A DNA stretch of 64,000 nt from contig JAZQHA010000053.1 of assembly GCA_045540315.1 (NCBI GenBank), positions 1 through 64,000 on the forward strand, read 5' to 3'. Origin of the DNA: CAG-557 sp045540315. Its GTDB lineage: Bacteria > Bacillota > Clostridia > Oscillospirales > Acutalibacteraceae. The notes under the pieces are model-generated. The model saw nothing but the letters and a program-made list of their open reading frames with translations. It was not told the origin of the DNA and ran no database searches. This document shows positions 41,531 through 50,244 of the stretch, piece after piece. The number at the start of each line of letters is the position of its first letter. The first letter of the stretch is position 1. Position numbers and translations under genes: made by a program.

Positions 41531-42049
41531 TTATAGGTGTACATGGTTATTATAAATAGCAGCAATCATATTAAAAGTTTTTTTATCGATAATTCCGTTG
41601 GGTTCCATATCTGCTAGCACCTGTAAAGTTTTAACGAGATTTACACTAGCCTCGTCATGTATACCAGTGATTGTAAAAGTACCCAGATTATTAAAGATTT
41701 GTGTCAGTACTTGAAGCATAGCGTGAATTACATTTAAATGAATTGGGCTTTCTCCGGCATTTATTTTAAATCCATATGAGGGAAAAAGTTGAAGAATATA
41801 AGATTCTTCTTCAAACTCGTAGAGCTTTTTATATACGACTGTAATTTGGGTCCAAGTATCAAAATCTACCACGCCGGTAACGGGCAAAGTAAACGTTTCT
41901 TGAAATCCAATTACGGCCTCGCGAGTTTGTTCAGAAAATATGCCGTCGGGAGTAACAGCAGGAACCGTATTGTAGTAATAGGAAATGAGACGCAGAAAGT
42001 GTTGTAAATTACGCACAGGTTCTCCGGGTCGCAAGATTGTTCTATTCAT
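41531..42049 (-). CDS. Peptidoglycan-binding-domain protein, short
   Basis: This is a 172-residue protein with one clear PG_binding_1 domain (residues 8-75: VRNLQHFLRLIS, DGIFSEQTREAVIGFQ, TGVVDFDTWTQI) and a second, degenerate one toward the C-terminus (ITGIHDEASVNLVKTLQ, NGIIDKKTFNMI). No signal peptide is evident. It is the last gene of a three-gene operon with 42072 and 43515. The domain suggests association with spore cortex or wall; catalysis is not predicted. ATG 42049 is 12 nt from AAAGGTAG. Confidence 0.8.
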   Translation of the reverse strand: MNRTILRPGEPVRNLQHFLRLISYYYNTVPAVTPDGIFSEQTREAVIGFQETFTLPVTGVVDFDTWTQITVVYKKLYEFEEESYILQLFPSYGFKINAGESPIHLNVIHAMLQVLTQIFNNLGTFTITGIHDEASVNLVKTLQVLADMEPNGIIDKKTFNMIAAIYNNHVHL

Positions 42050-42071
42050 ATTTTTATTTCTACCTTTCGTG

Positions 42072-43499
42072 TTATTGCGTATTTTTATCTCTCTGACCAA
42101 CGCTTAAGGTATAACCTGGATACTGAGTGGGTTGAGGATTTTCGCCACTAATAACATCTAAGTAGGTGCCGCCGATGCTGTTCCACGTAGTTCTATCCAC
42201 TGTGCCCGTCTCGCTTAGACCATATTGTTTTTGATATTGCAAAACAGCATTTCTAGTTGCCTCGTCGAAAGTACCAGTGACGTTTACTGGCGAAATGTTT
42301 TGGTCAACTGCGGCGATGTTATTAAGATATTGCTGTAAAGTTGTAACTTCTTCTCCAGTTGAGCCTAATCGTAAAGTTCTACCGCTAAAAGGTATAAAAC
42401 GTTGATTGGTGACCCCACCCTCGAAGACCGTCGAGACAATTCCTCGAAAATTACGATAAATTTCATTCCAAGTGACGTCGTCTACTATGCCATTTTGAGG
42501 TAAGTTTTTGCTTTGCTGAAAAGCAATGACAGAGCGCTTTGTTGCGGGACCAAATATCCCATCTATCTCAACAGATGGAATATAGTCGTAAAACTCAGAA
42601 AGCACAGATAAAAAATATTGTAAAATAAATACTTTTTCTCCTCGATTACCTTCCGAAATTGCATCTGGATAAGTTAAATTAATACCAAACAAGCGCTGAC
42701 CCTCTGACTCAAGTTCACCTAGCTTGTTTACAGCCACATACAAGTATGCAAGCCTATACCAGGTAGCTTTTCCTACAACGCCGTCTGGAGTTAAATTGAA
42801 AATCTCCTGAAAAATTCTAACAGAACGCTCAGTATCTTCTCCAAAAACACCATCGACTGGCGAAATTTTAGGAATTGCCGGATAATTTTGAGAAACACGA
42901 TTAAGGGTACGCTGAACAACTACTACATAATCGCCAACAGAACCTCTTTGCAGAGGAAAACCAGGGTATGAAGACTTCAGTCCCATAACGGGAGCCTCTT
43001 GAACAATCTCGATATTGTTTCCGTAATAATATTTTAAAATATCAATTGAGCCGTAACCTTGCTGAGCTAAATTTTCGCTTCCCCATTGAGATAAACCGTT
43101 GCACGTGACCGTTGTGCCATTACAGTAAATCGCAGCGAGCGGCTCTGCAAACCCTATTCTACGTATGTAGTCATTGAAAAGCGTGTCGACTATTCTATCG
43201 ATATTTTCAAAAATATTGCGCCCAGGAGTAAATGCCTGATCGAAGGCAGTGGAATTTGTAATATTAAAGGAGTACCCCTGACTAGGATAATACTCAAGGT
43301 ACACACGGTTTAGTGCGAATGAGATTTGTGCGTAAATATTCGCGTAAATTGCAGACTCATCCCATGTGGGATAAATTTCGCTCGAGGCAACATTTTTTAT
43401 GTAGTCTGGAAACGATACCGTAACATTCTGAGCGTTGCTACTTGGTGGTCCTAAGTGTACGGTTATGTAGCTCGGTACGTAAGGTGTGATAATTGGCAT
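42072..43499 (-). CDS. SpoIID-like / multi-PG-binding-domain protein
   Basis: This is 475 residues. The N-terminal 170 residues contain GLSQWGSENLAQQGYG and IDILKYYYGNNIEIV, the pattern of the C-terminal part of SpoIID/LytB proteins. Three or four PG_binding_1 domains follow (about 180-250, 270-340, 365-440), each with DGxFGxxTxRSVxxFQ and GxVxxxTW motifs. No signal peptide is visible, so delivery to the wall is unexplained unless it works in the mother cell. Expected role is spore-coat or cortex assembly. The operon partners are at 43515 and 41531. Confidence 0.8.
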   Translation of the reverse strand: MPIITPYVPSYITVHLGPPSSNAQNVTVSFPDYIKNVASSEIYPTWDESAIYANIYAQISFALNRVYLEYYPSQGYSFNITNSTAFDQAFTPGRNIFENIDRIVDTLFNDYIRRIGFAEPLAAIYCNGTTVTCNGLSQWGSENLAQQGYGSIDILKYYYGNNIEIVQEAPVMGLKSSYPGFPLQRGSVGDYVVVVQRTLNRVSQNYPAIPKISPVDGVFGEDTERSVRIFQEIFNLTPDGVVGKATWYRLAYLYVAVNKLGELESEGQRLFGINLTYPDAISEGNRGEKVFILQYFLSVLSEFYDYIPSVEIDGIFGPATKRSVIAFQQSKNLPQNGIVDDVTWNEIYRNFRGIVSTVFEGGVTNQRFIPFSGRTLRLGSTGEEVTTLQQYLNNIAAVDQNISPVNVTGTFDEATRNAVLQYQKQYGLSETGTVDRTTWNSIGGTYLDVISGENPQPTQYPGYTLSVGQRDKNTQ

Positions 43500-43514
43500 A
43501 ATTTGGCCTCACTT

Positions 43515-43904
43515 TTATAGATTTTGTGCCGGAGTTGTTTGGCTAATAGATCGGTCTTCTGGTTTACTATTCTCCTCAAGTGGAATTAGCTCAACGTTCT
43601 GTACTGTCTGAGTATTTGCGAAAACTTGCACGTCCTTAATAGTTACACTATAGTACGATGGATGAGATATTTTGATGGTACACACGCTAAAAGGTTTTAC
43701 CTCTGACGGACTTAACGAAAGTTCTACACCGGGTGTTTCAACTGAAATATTTGAAGTCATCCCGCTACTGTTGGTAGTGCGAAAACCTAAAAGTTTTGGT
43801 TTAGTCTCCTCATTTGATGTTACCGATACTTGTGCATTTTGAATGGGGATTTGCGCACGCGAAGTGTAGACATTCACCGTAATGTATCCCGTGGCCAAAA
43901 ACAA
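43515..43904 (-). CDS. Carboxypeptidase-regulatory/Ig-like beta-sandwich protein
   Basis: This is 129 residues: TGYITVNVYTSRAQIPIQNA, TTNSSGMTSNISVETPG and ISHPSYYSVTIKDVQVF follow the strand pattern of CarboxypepD_reg-like domains, with a polar tail. No enzyme motif is present. It is the first gene of the operon with the SpoIID-like protein (15-nt gap), so it is probably structural in the spore envelope. ATG 43904 follows AGGAGG. Function is inferred only from context. Confidence 0.65.
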   Translation of the reverse strand: MFLATGYITVNVYTSRAQIPIQNAQVSVTSNEETKPKLLGFRTTNSSGMTSNISVETPGVELSLSPSEVKPFSVCTIKISHPSYYSVTIKDVQVFANTQTVQNVELIPLEENSKPEDRSISQTTPAQNL

Positions 43905-44028
43905 GACCTCCTTAAAAGTTTATACATTAAATAATATATTTTCGACCGTGCGTTTATGCTGGAAATCTAATAAAATAAAGTAAACCCAAGCTGCATCTGC
44001 AACTTGGATTTTATCGTTATAGAGCTAT

Positions 44029-45012
44029 TTAATTAATCATTTGTTTTATTTCTGCTAAAGAGCGCTTTCGAATTTCTTTGTTCTCTGCCCTGGTTACGTA
44101 AAATTTATTATCTCGGAAAGAGGAGAGTTGTAGTAGCAAATCCTGGCTATAAAGTGTTTCAAAAAGGCGTAAGTCTTCATAGCGCTTACAATATATATTT
44201 GAACGATATGTGTCATATAAAAATGGCGCTGTTGTAAATAATTTAAAATTAATTCTATTATCCATAGCGCTAAGCAGCATAGGTATAGTACCGCAGTATC
44301 CGGACTCGATGACAACGATATTATTTTCTGGAATAGAATTAAGAAGAGCCAATAAAGCATTTTTTAAATCCATATGTTTATTTAATACTGCCAATATTCG
44401 CTCTTTGCAAAAAGGAACGAAATCTCGAAAGTCCACATAACCGGTTTCCAGTGCCTCATAAATAGGCACACGCAAGTCATCATCTATATTTTCACAACGC
44501 GTCACTTCATGGAAAAATTTTCGGCTGATCAACCAAGGATATAAATGTTTTCGTTTTTTACTTTGATAGTATATGTATGGAAGAAGTGTATCCCTAAGTA
44601 AAAATACATAAGCGGTATCTTCGTCATAGCCAATCCAATTACAGTATTTTTTGAGTTCAATTAAAAACGGATTATCTGAACATATTGGCTGTACTCTGGC
44701 TTTTTGCTTTATATTTTTAAGCAACGCGGTAAGCTCATATTCTGAATCTTCGTAAACTAACTCTGGTAATTGCTCTTTGCAAATCAAGAAGGGTTTTTCA
44801 TCGAATTTTTGCAATATATGACGCAACCTAGACAAACAAGAAAACCTGCTTTCAAGATGATTATTTAGATTTGTGTATCCTTCGTCCTCAAGATCATCAA
44901 GAAGTTTTAATATTTGTTTAACCTCATATATTTCTTTATTGGATAAGGGTTCGTTTTCGAATTTTAAAAGTTTTTGCGAGTAATATTTCTCGTGAAATGA
45001 AAGAAATCCCAT
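44029..45012 (-). CDS. Uncharacterised protein
   Basis: This is a 327-residue, mostly helical soluble protein that I do not recognise. A central region (YDEDTAYVFLLRDTLLPYIYY, then YPWLISRKFF) is followed by VVIESGYCGTIPMLLSAMD, which looks like a strand-turn-helix substrate loop in an alpha/beta fold; a phosphatase- or phosphoribosyltransferase-like fold is possible but unproven. ATG 45012 lies 6 nt after TTAGGAG; the frame extends upstream to 45114 without a ribosome site. It stands between the spore operon and the AEC transporter on the same strand. Confidence 0.65.
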   Translation of the reverse strand: MGFLSFHEKYYSQKLLKFENEPLSNKEIYEVKQILKLLDDLEDEGYTNLNNHLESRFSCLSRLRHILQKFDEKPFLICKEQLPELVYEDSEYELTALLKNIKQKARVQPICSDNPFLIELKKYCNWIGYDEDTAYVFLLRDTLLPYIYYQSKKRKHLYPWLISRKFFHEVTRCENIDDDLRVPIYEALETGYVDFRDFVPFCKERILAVLNKHMDLKNALLALLNSIPENNIVVIESGYCGTIPMLLSAMDNRINFKLFTTAPFLYDTYRSNIYCKRYEDLRLFETLYSQDLLLQLSSFRDNKFYVTRAENKEIRKRSLAEIKQMIN

Positions 45013-45168
45013 TTTTACTCCTAAATAGTATTTTGGATAAAGTATATCACGATAGAGCCCGCGCAGGCAACGTCGCGCACTATATACTAGATAAAACTTT
45101 TTATTTCTGCCCACGCGGCTGAAGGTTAATGCGGTCCAGCGGCACGCTGGTCGTTATAAGGAGAGTTC

Positions 45169-45232
45169 GAGAGGGAACTCGAAATCCCTCTCGAAACGTT
45201 TTTGGTTACTTTTTTCGTTACAAAAAAGTAAC
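45169..45232. repeat. Two adjacent perfect hairpins
   Basis: CGAGAGGGA / TCCCTCTCG (45169-45194) is followed by GTTACTTTTTT / AAAAAAGTAAC (45205-45232, loop CGTTAC). The second is, in its core, the reverse complement of CTTTTTTGTAACGAAAAAAG at about 20340-20359. Confidence 0.8.
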
Positions 45233-45282
45233 GTAAAAAAACACATGTGGCTCTCGCTGTGCGGATTGAGAAAACTTATTAT

Positions 45283-46203
45283 TTAGAGAAACAAGCTCAC
45301 CAGCGGTACGGTCAATAGGCTGGCCAATGTCGTGATTAAAACTGTAGCGATTGCGTACTCATCGTAATTTTCATATTTTTTTGCAAAAATCGCAACAGAC
45401 GTCATGGAAGGCAATGCGGAAAGAATAACAACTGTCTTTAGGATATCCTTTGCGACGGAAAAATTTCGCAATATGAGCCATATAGATATGGGAAAAATTA
45501 TCATTTTAAATATTATGATGGTGTAGACCTCGAAACTTTTAAAATACTTTTTTACATCGGAATAACAGAACAATCCACCAATATAAATTAATGATAAAAC
45601 CGGCGTCATTGCCCCAACTGGTTTTAAAATTACTTGTAGATTGGTTGGCAATTGTAGGTTTAAGATAAGACCAAAAAGTGATATAAAAATCGAAATCAGC
45701 GCGGGGTTAATAAACCTTTTTAAATTTTGCGAAACAGAAATTTTTACCTTGGAAGTTAATTTTATACCTAGCGTCCATAACATCAGCTGATCAACAATCA
45801 TGCATAACGACATAAGTACACCACCACGGTCCGGAAATAGCGTTAAAATAAGCGGTATTCCCATAAAGCCTGCATTCGAAAAAGTAGCAAGTGCCTTATA
45901 GATATTTTCTTTTTGCTCCTCCAAGTGAAAAAATTTTACAATCAAACAATTTAAAAAATATAAAATTAAGAAACTAAACAAATAAATTACGAAAATAGGT
46001 AGTGCACTCAGCAAGTCATTTCGTGTAGGACCAGATAATATACTGCAAAAAATCATAACCGGAATGGTAATATTAAGGATAAATCTCGATATTGCATCCA
46101 GTGATGCCTCGTCGAAAATTTTATATTTGACACAAACAATACCGATACAAAAATAAATCGCAAAAACAAATAATTGCTGTATCACGACTGCGAATTGTTC
46201 CAT
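45283..46203 (-). CDS. AEC-family (auxin efflux carrier-like) transporter
   Basis: This is a 306-residue membrane protein with two halves of about five helices each: YFCIGIVCVKYKIFDEASLD near the start, FSNAGFMGIPLILTLFPDRG in the first half (family Asn-Ala-Gly motif) and TSVAIFAKKYENYDEYA in the second. AEC proteins export organic acids such as malate or malonate; the substrate here is unknown. ATG 46203 lies 5-6 nt after GGGGGAG. It is likely co-transcribed with the Rossmann protein 65 nt upstream. Confidence 0.88.
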   Translation of the reverse strand: MEQFAVVIQQLFVFAIYFCIGIVCVKYKIFDEASLDAISRFILNITIPVMIFCSILSGPTRNDLLSALPIFVIYLFSFLILYFLNCLIVKFFHLEEQKENIYKALATFSNAGFMGIPLILTLFPDRGGVLMSLCMIVDQLMLWTLGIKLTSKVKISVSQNLKRFINPALISIFISLFGLILNLQLPTNLQVILKPVGAMTPVLSLIYIGGLFCYSDVKKYFKSFEVYTIIIFKMIIFPISIWLILRNFSVAKDILKTVVILSALPSMTSVAIFAKKYENYDEYAIATVLITTLASLLTVPLVSLFL

Positions 46204-46268
46204 AAAGTACTCCCCCATTTTCAAAAAGATAGGCCTTTTTAACGCAGAGATTAAAAAGGCCCAGCTAA

Positions 46269-47897
46269 TTAAATATTACGTGCTTTTCTTCCTTTTTCTT
46301 GCAAATTGTAATAATAGGCCAAAACCTCACCGATATCGTAATCATCGCCAACAGCAGAAACATCTCTGTTGAGAATAAAGCTTTTGTCTTCTAGAACTTT
46401 TTTTGCATCTTTGTAAACATCCAAAATAATTTTTCTTAAAAGAAGTATATTCTTTACGCGCAAGTCCACCCACCCCACGTTTATCCACTTCTCTAAATGT
46501 TCACTTGTAATGGTTAAATCACAATCTTTATCTGGAAATAAGCTGTACTCACCAATATACAGCGTTTCGTCATCCGTTAGCACCGGTAAACCAAGAGATA
46601 ACATTTCTCGCAAAATATTTTCATTGCACTCTAGGTTTTCTACAATTTTTTCCTGCAACTTTTCAATACTTATATTCTTAAGCGCAGTTATATTCGGGCA
46701 AGCATTTTTTATCATATAGAGCTCATAAAGCCTCTTGGCAACCGTAACACCTAAGTTTCCAGTTGCAATACTCGTAGCATTGTTTTGTTCCATTAACGTA
46801 CGGATTTCTGCCTTTATTTTTTCTACCATAGCTTTTCCGGCAAAAGTTGGACTTAACATGCCGGAGTCCATATAGTTTAGTATATTTTTTTTTGATTTTC
46901 CACAAATGTCTTCCATAGCAGCGTTAGCTACCTCTTCTTTAGTTATAGCTTCCATTTGACCGATTGAAGTAAGCGCAGATAACTCATAAAGAGAATAAAC
47001 ATGGTTTTCTCCAGCTCGAACAACAGGAAATTCTAAATACTCGTTACTTCTGCCCTTTGAATATGTAAGTTTGTCTCCAAAGTTTAGCTGCAACTTAAGC
47101 GGCTTATTTATTTTTTTGATTAGTCCCACATCAGTTTCAATTGGCTCAAATTTTGTACAGTCGTAGCCAACAAATGTAGATGGTATCAAAAGGCTAATAT
47201 TAAGATGTGTCGTGTGAGATAAATTCCATAACAATTGATGCAAAACACCAGCTGCAGAAATTTTACCCATTAACGCAAAAGATAACGATGAACGTGGAGT
47301 ATCGCCGTGCGTATAGGGCATATTCATACCCATTCCGCCAAGACCGGTTGTAGAGACTTTTAAATATTTGTTTACATTAAAGTCTTCCATCACTAATTTA
47401 AGCGAGTATACAAAGTTTATAGCTTTGGGCACAAAGTCGTTTAGTAAAATTTCCGCAGAAGTATTTAAATCTATATTTGCGTTTGAATTTACTTTACTCA
47501 AAATCAGTTCGGGCTTGTAATGATTTCCCAACACAGTCCCAGAGTTTATCGCGTCAATAATTATGTCGGGCTGCCACTTTTGAACCAGCTTATATAATGT
47601 TGACTTTTTTATTACCTCTGGGCCCAAGTCCGAGTAGAAAAATTTTAGTAGTTCATTTTTATTTTTTAGTTGTTCCTCAATTGAAGTAAGTTTATTAAAT
47701 TTAAATGGAAGAAAGACGTCACCGTACGAAGGAATTAACTCGATATCTCTGCAATATTTAGCAAAGTATTCACAACAATAGTCTGATTCTAATTTTGTCA
47801 AATTATGTAAAATGATTCGTTCCGGCTTATGCTCGATTATTCTTTTTGTTATCGCTTTACCGATTTGTCCTACGCCTAGAACTAAAACTGTTTTCAT
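46269..47897 (-). CDS. Uncharacterised Rossmann-fold protein
   Basis: This is 542 residues. The N-terminus VLVLGVGQIGKAITKRI is a clean NAD(P)-binding Gly-x-Gly-x-x-Gly loop, and the first 230 residues read as a Rossmann domain with TTGLGGMGMNMPYTHGD, a likely substrate loop. The remainder is long and helical and matches no family I know. ATG 47897 lies 7 nt after GGGAGG. It precedes the AEC transporter on the same strand, suggesting a joint role in metabolite handling, which is inference only. Confidence 0.7.
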   Translation of the reverse strand: MKTVLVLGVGQIGKAITKRIIEHKPERIILHNLTKLESDYCCEYFAKYCRDIELIPSYGDVFLPFKFNKLTSIEEQLKNKNELLKFFYSDLGPEVIKKSTLYKLVQKWQPDIIIDAINSGTVLGNHYKPELILSKVNSNANIDLNTSAEILLNDFVPKAINFVYSLKLVMEDFNVNKYLKVSTTGLGGMGMNMPYTHGDTPRSSLSFALMGKISAAGVLHQLLWNLSHTTHLNISLLIPSTFVGYDCTKFEPIETDVGLIKKINKPLKLQLNFGDKLTYSKGRSNEYLEFPVVRAGENHVYSLYELSALTSIGQMEAITKEEVANAAMEDICGKSKKNILNYMDSGMLSPTFAGKAMVEKIKAEIRTLMEQNNATSIATGNLGVTVAKRLYELYMIKNACPNITALKNISIEKLQEKIVENLECNENILREMLSLGLPVLTDDETLYIGEYSLFPDKDCDLTITSEHLEKWINVGWVDLRVKNILLLRKIILDVYKDAKKVLEDKSFILNRDVSAVGDDYDIGEVLAYYYNLQEKGRKARNI

Positions 47898-48174
47898 GCC
47901 AAGTCCTCCCAAAAGTTTTTAAAATATAGTGAAAAATATAATCTTAAACTTTTTCTAACTAAAAACAGCAAGTGAAAATCAAAAGTGTAAAAAATTCACT
48001 TTATTTTTATGTTATTACTACTTTTGGCAATATTTTGTAGAATCCTGTCGATAGATTAAAATTCTTTTCGATAACCTATCTTGAAAAAACAAATATCAGC
48101 ATGCATCTTGTTTAACAAAAAAACGCAGGGTACATTAGATTATTTGTATCAAAGCGCGAAAATAAAATTATTCC

Positions 48175-48203
48175 TTGACTTTTATTTGCATGCATATTAA
48201 AAT
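48175..48203 (+). promoter_or_regulatory. Promoter of tRNA-fMet
   Basis: TTGACT (48175-48180), a 17-bp spacer, then TAAAAT (48198-48203). Confidence 0.8.
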
Positions 48204-48221
48204 TAATACAAAGTTAAAAGT

Positions 48222-48298
<77 letters not shown>

Positions 48299-48394
48299 GC
48301 GCGTAATCGCGCAAAACGATTCGCGCGCATAGATTGAACTTAAAATTCAACCCTATGCACGCGCATTTGTTTTTTTATCAACATTTATATAAGT

Positions 48395-48481
48395 GCCGGT
48401 GTGTCGGAATTGGCAGACGAGACAGACTCAAAATCTGTTATCCGCAAGGGTGTGTGGGTTCAAGTCCCACCACCGGTACCA
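48395..48481 (+). tRNA. tRNA-Leu (CAA)
   Basis: 87 nt with a long variable arm; acceptor GCCGGTG / CACCGGT, anticodon loop CTCAAAA (CAA), encoded CCA. tRNA-Leu(CAA) is a TrmL-type substrate. Confidence 0.95.
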
Positions 48482-48487
48482 CTGTGG

Positions 48488-48530
48488 GTAGTTATAAGGG
48501 ACTTGAGATTTCTTATAACTACTTTTAATA
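48488..48530 (+). terminator. Terminator after tRNA-Leu
   Basis: GTAGTTATAAG / CTTATAACTAC (11 bp) followed by TTTTAATATTT. Confidence 0.82.
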
Positions 48531-48542
48531 TTTAGGTCCCCA

Positions 48543-48586
48543 AGAGTCAGATTGTTTTAACAGGCAATCTGCTCTTTTTTTGTGCG
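48543..48586 (+). terminator. Second hairpin with T-run
   Basis: AGAG-CAGATTG / CAATCTG-CTCT stem followed by TTTTTTT. The remaining sequence to 48904 shows no gene. Confidence 0.8.
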
Positions 48587-48904
48587 TCCAAAAGATTTTT
48601 TGTAACTGTCTCTCTCTGAACGACTCAATTTCGGAATCTGCACTTGTCCTATCATCTTGTAATAAATTTCAACTCGTTGTATTGTCTCTCCAAAGACTTT
48701 CTCTTTATGGTGTACAATACTTAAAACTCGGTTGCAAACTGTACAATATTTGAAATATCATTTTTGATTAAGTAATCCAGTGCGTCGACTCTGACATGAT
48801 GTGTCTTTTTACAAAGGCCATTGCCTGCTCGATTATTTTTTACATTTGTTGCACTTAGCTTGACAATTTGCCTAAAACATAAAATTATTAAGCAAATTAA
48901 TAAT

Positions 48905-49885
48905 TCACTGAGTTTTGTTTTTTATAGATGCCAATGGATTTGACGATACTGCTTTTTCTATTTGCTTATTTGAGGTATGTGTGTATATCTCGGTTGTTCC
49001 GAGGTTTGAGTGGCCTAGGATGTCTTTTAGTATTCGAATATCGACGTCACCATGCTGATACATTAGCGTTGCAGCGGTATGTCGCAATTTATGTACAGAG
49101 TAGCCTTGATTGTCTAGTTCAATATGTTTAAGATATTTCTTTACAATGTATTGGACTGTTTTAGGGCTAATTCTTTTATTAAATTTGCTGATGAATAGGG
49201 CGTTTCTATCTTTTAAATTATTTTTAGGTCTAACTTTTAGGTATTGCTCAAGAGCAGATAAACAAGCGTCATTTAAATATATAATACGTTCTTTATTTCC
49301 CTTACCTGTTAGTTTTAGAGTGTTGTCGCTTTTGACGTCTGAGAGGTTAATTCCGACGAGTTCTGAAAGTCGCATACCACAGTTTAAAAATAATGTTAAT
49401 ATGCAATAGTCTCGTTCTTTGTATGGGCCGTTAACACATTTTAAAAGGTCTATACTTTGTTCTAAGGTTAGGAATTTGGGTAGCGAGGATTTGCGTTTTG
49501 GCATATCCAATTCGATGGTAGGATCTTTTTCCAAAAGACCTACTTTACTTGTTAAATAATTAAAGAAAGAGCGTAAACTTGAGATTTTTCGAGCTCTAGT
49601 AGCGGCATTATTTTTTCGTTCAACTAATAGGTAATTTAGATAGTCATATAAGTCTGTCAAGGTAATGCTTTTTATCAAATCAATGTCAATATCATTTATA
49701 TTAATTTCTTCGAACAAAACATTTTCCGGAACTAATTTTTTTGAGTATTTTATATATCGAAAAAAAGTTCGTAAGTCGATATAATATTCATCAACGGTTT
49801 TTAGCGACTTACCTTTTACAGTTTGCATATACCCCAGAAAGTCTATTATAACTCTTGGTGCTTCAAGTAAAATTGATGATTTCAT
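48905..49885 (-). CDS. Tyrosine recombinase (XerC/XerD-like)
   Basis: This is a 326-residue site-specific recombinase. The N-terminal SAM-like core-binding domain (residues 1-120) precedes the catalytic domain with Arg in NCGMRLSELVG, Lys in TGKGNKER, HKLRHTAATLM (His-x-x-Arg), LGHSNLGTTEIYTH (second His and the nucleophile Tyr). All catalytic residues are present. Sequence style fits chromosomal Xer recombinases of Clostridia that resolve dimers, better than phage integrases. A truncated tRNA-Ser lies 150 nt away. ATG 49885 is used. Confidence 0.9.
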   Translation of the reverse strand: MKSSILLEAPRVIIDFLGYMQTVKGKSLKTVDEYYIDLRTFFRYIKYSKKLVPENVLFEEININDIDIDLIKSITLTDLYDYLNYLLVERKNNAATRARKISSLRSFFNYLTSKVGLLEKDPTIELDMPKRKSSLPKFLTLEQSIDLLKCVNGPYKERDYCILTLFLNCGMRLSELVGINLSDVKSDNTLKLTGKGNKERIIYLNDACLSALEQYLKVRPKNNLKDRNALFISKFNKRISPKTVQYIVKKYLKHIELDNQGYSVHKLRHTAATLMYQHGDVDIRILKDILGHSNLGTTEIYTHTSNKQIEKAVSSNPLASIKNKTQ

Positions 49886-50040
49886 ATTATTAAGGATGCT
49901 CCTTTGACCGAATGATAGTCACAAATAATGAATGTATAAATTACAAATTTAAAATTTACGATATTTAATCACCTATATTTTTATTGTAACGAAGCATAAT
50001 TTGTGTTTCAAGCAAAATTATTATGATGATAATGCAACTC

Positions 50041-50121
50041 GAGCTGGCCGAAGGAGCACGATTGGAAATCGTGTAAACCGTTAAAGCGGTTTCTGGGGTT
50101 CGAATCCCCATCTCTCCGCCA
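50041..50121 (+). pseudogene. Truncated tRNA-Ser (GGA), 5' end missing
   Basis: From GAGCTGGCCGAAGG onward this matches a class II tRNA-Ser: anticodon stem-loop CGATTGGAAATCG (GGA), long variable arm, T-loop GGTTCGAATCC, 3' strand TCTCTCC and CCA. The 5' acceptor strand (expected GGAGAGA) and the first D-stem bases are absent; AT-rich sequence takes their place. It therefore cannot fold a normal acceptor stem. Confidence 0.8.
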
Positions 50122-50201
50122 ATTTTGTAGTCCCTGTAAATGGACTGTTTTTTGTACTGTTTATTTGAAAGTATTTTTAAGATAAAAGCCACGCAATAAA
50201 C

Positions 50202-50233
50202 CCGGGACCGCACTATATCGCGCGGTCCCGGGC
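50202..50233 (-). terminator. Long GC-rich hairpin with conserved apex
   Basis: CCCGGGACCGC / GCGGTCCCGGG (11 bp). Read on the minus strand its apex CCGCGCGATATAGTGCGG matches the apices at 5901 and 20285 but for one base. It lies just past the end of argS and may terminate it, although the minus-strand T-run is poor. Confidence 0.7.
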
Positions 50234-50244
50234 CTTAAATTTTT

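Noticed and set aside
48905..49885. Phage integrase marking a prophage
   Set aside because: The protein looks like a chromosomal Xer recombinase and no phage structural or replication genes are nearby; the truncated tRNA is reported separately.
49965..50213. An 82-codon minus-strand frame
   Set aside because: It is the reverse strand of the tRNA-Ser fragment and has no ribosome site.
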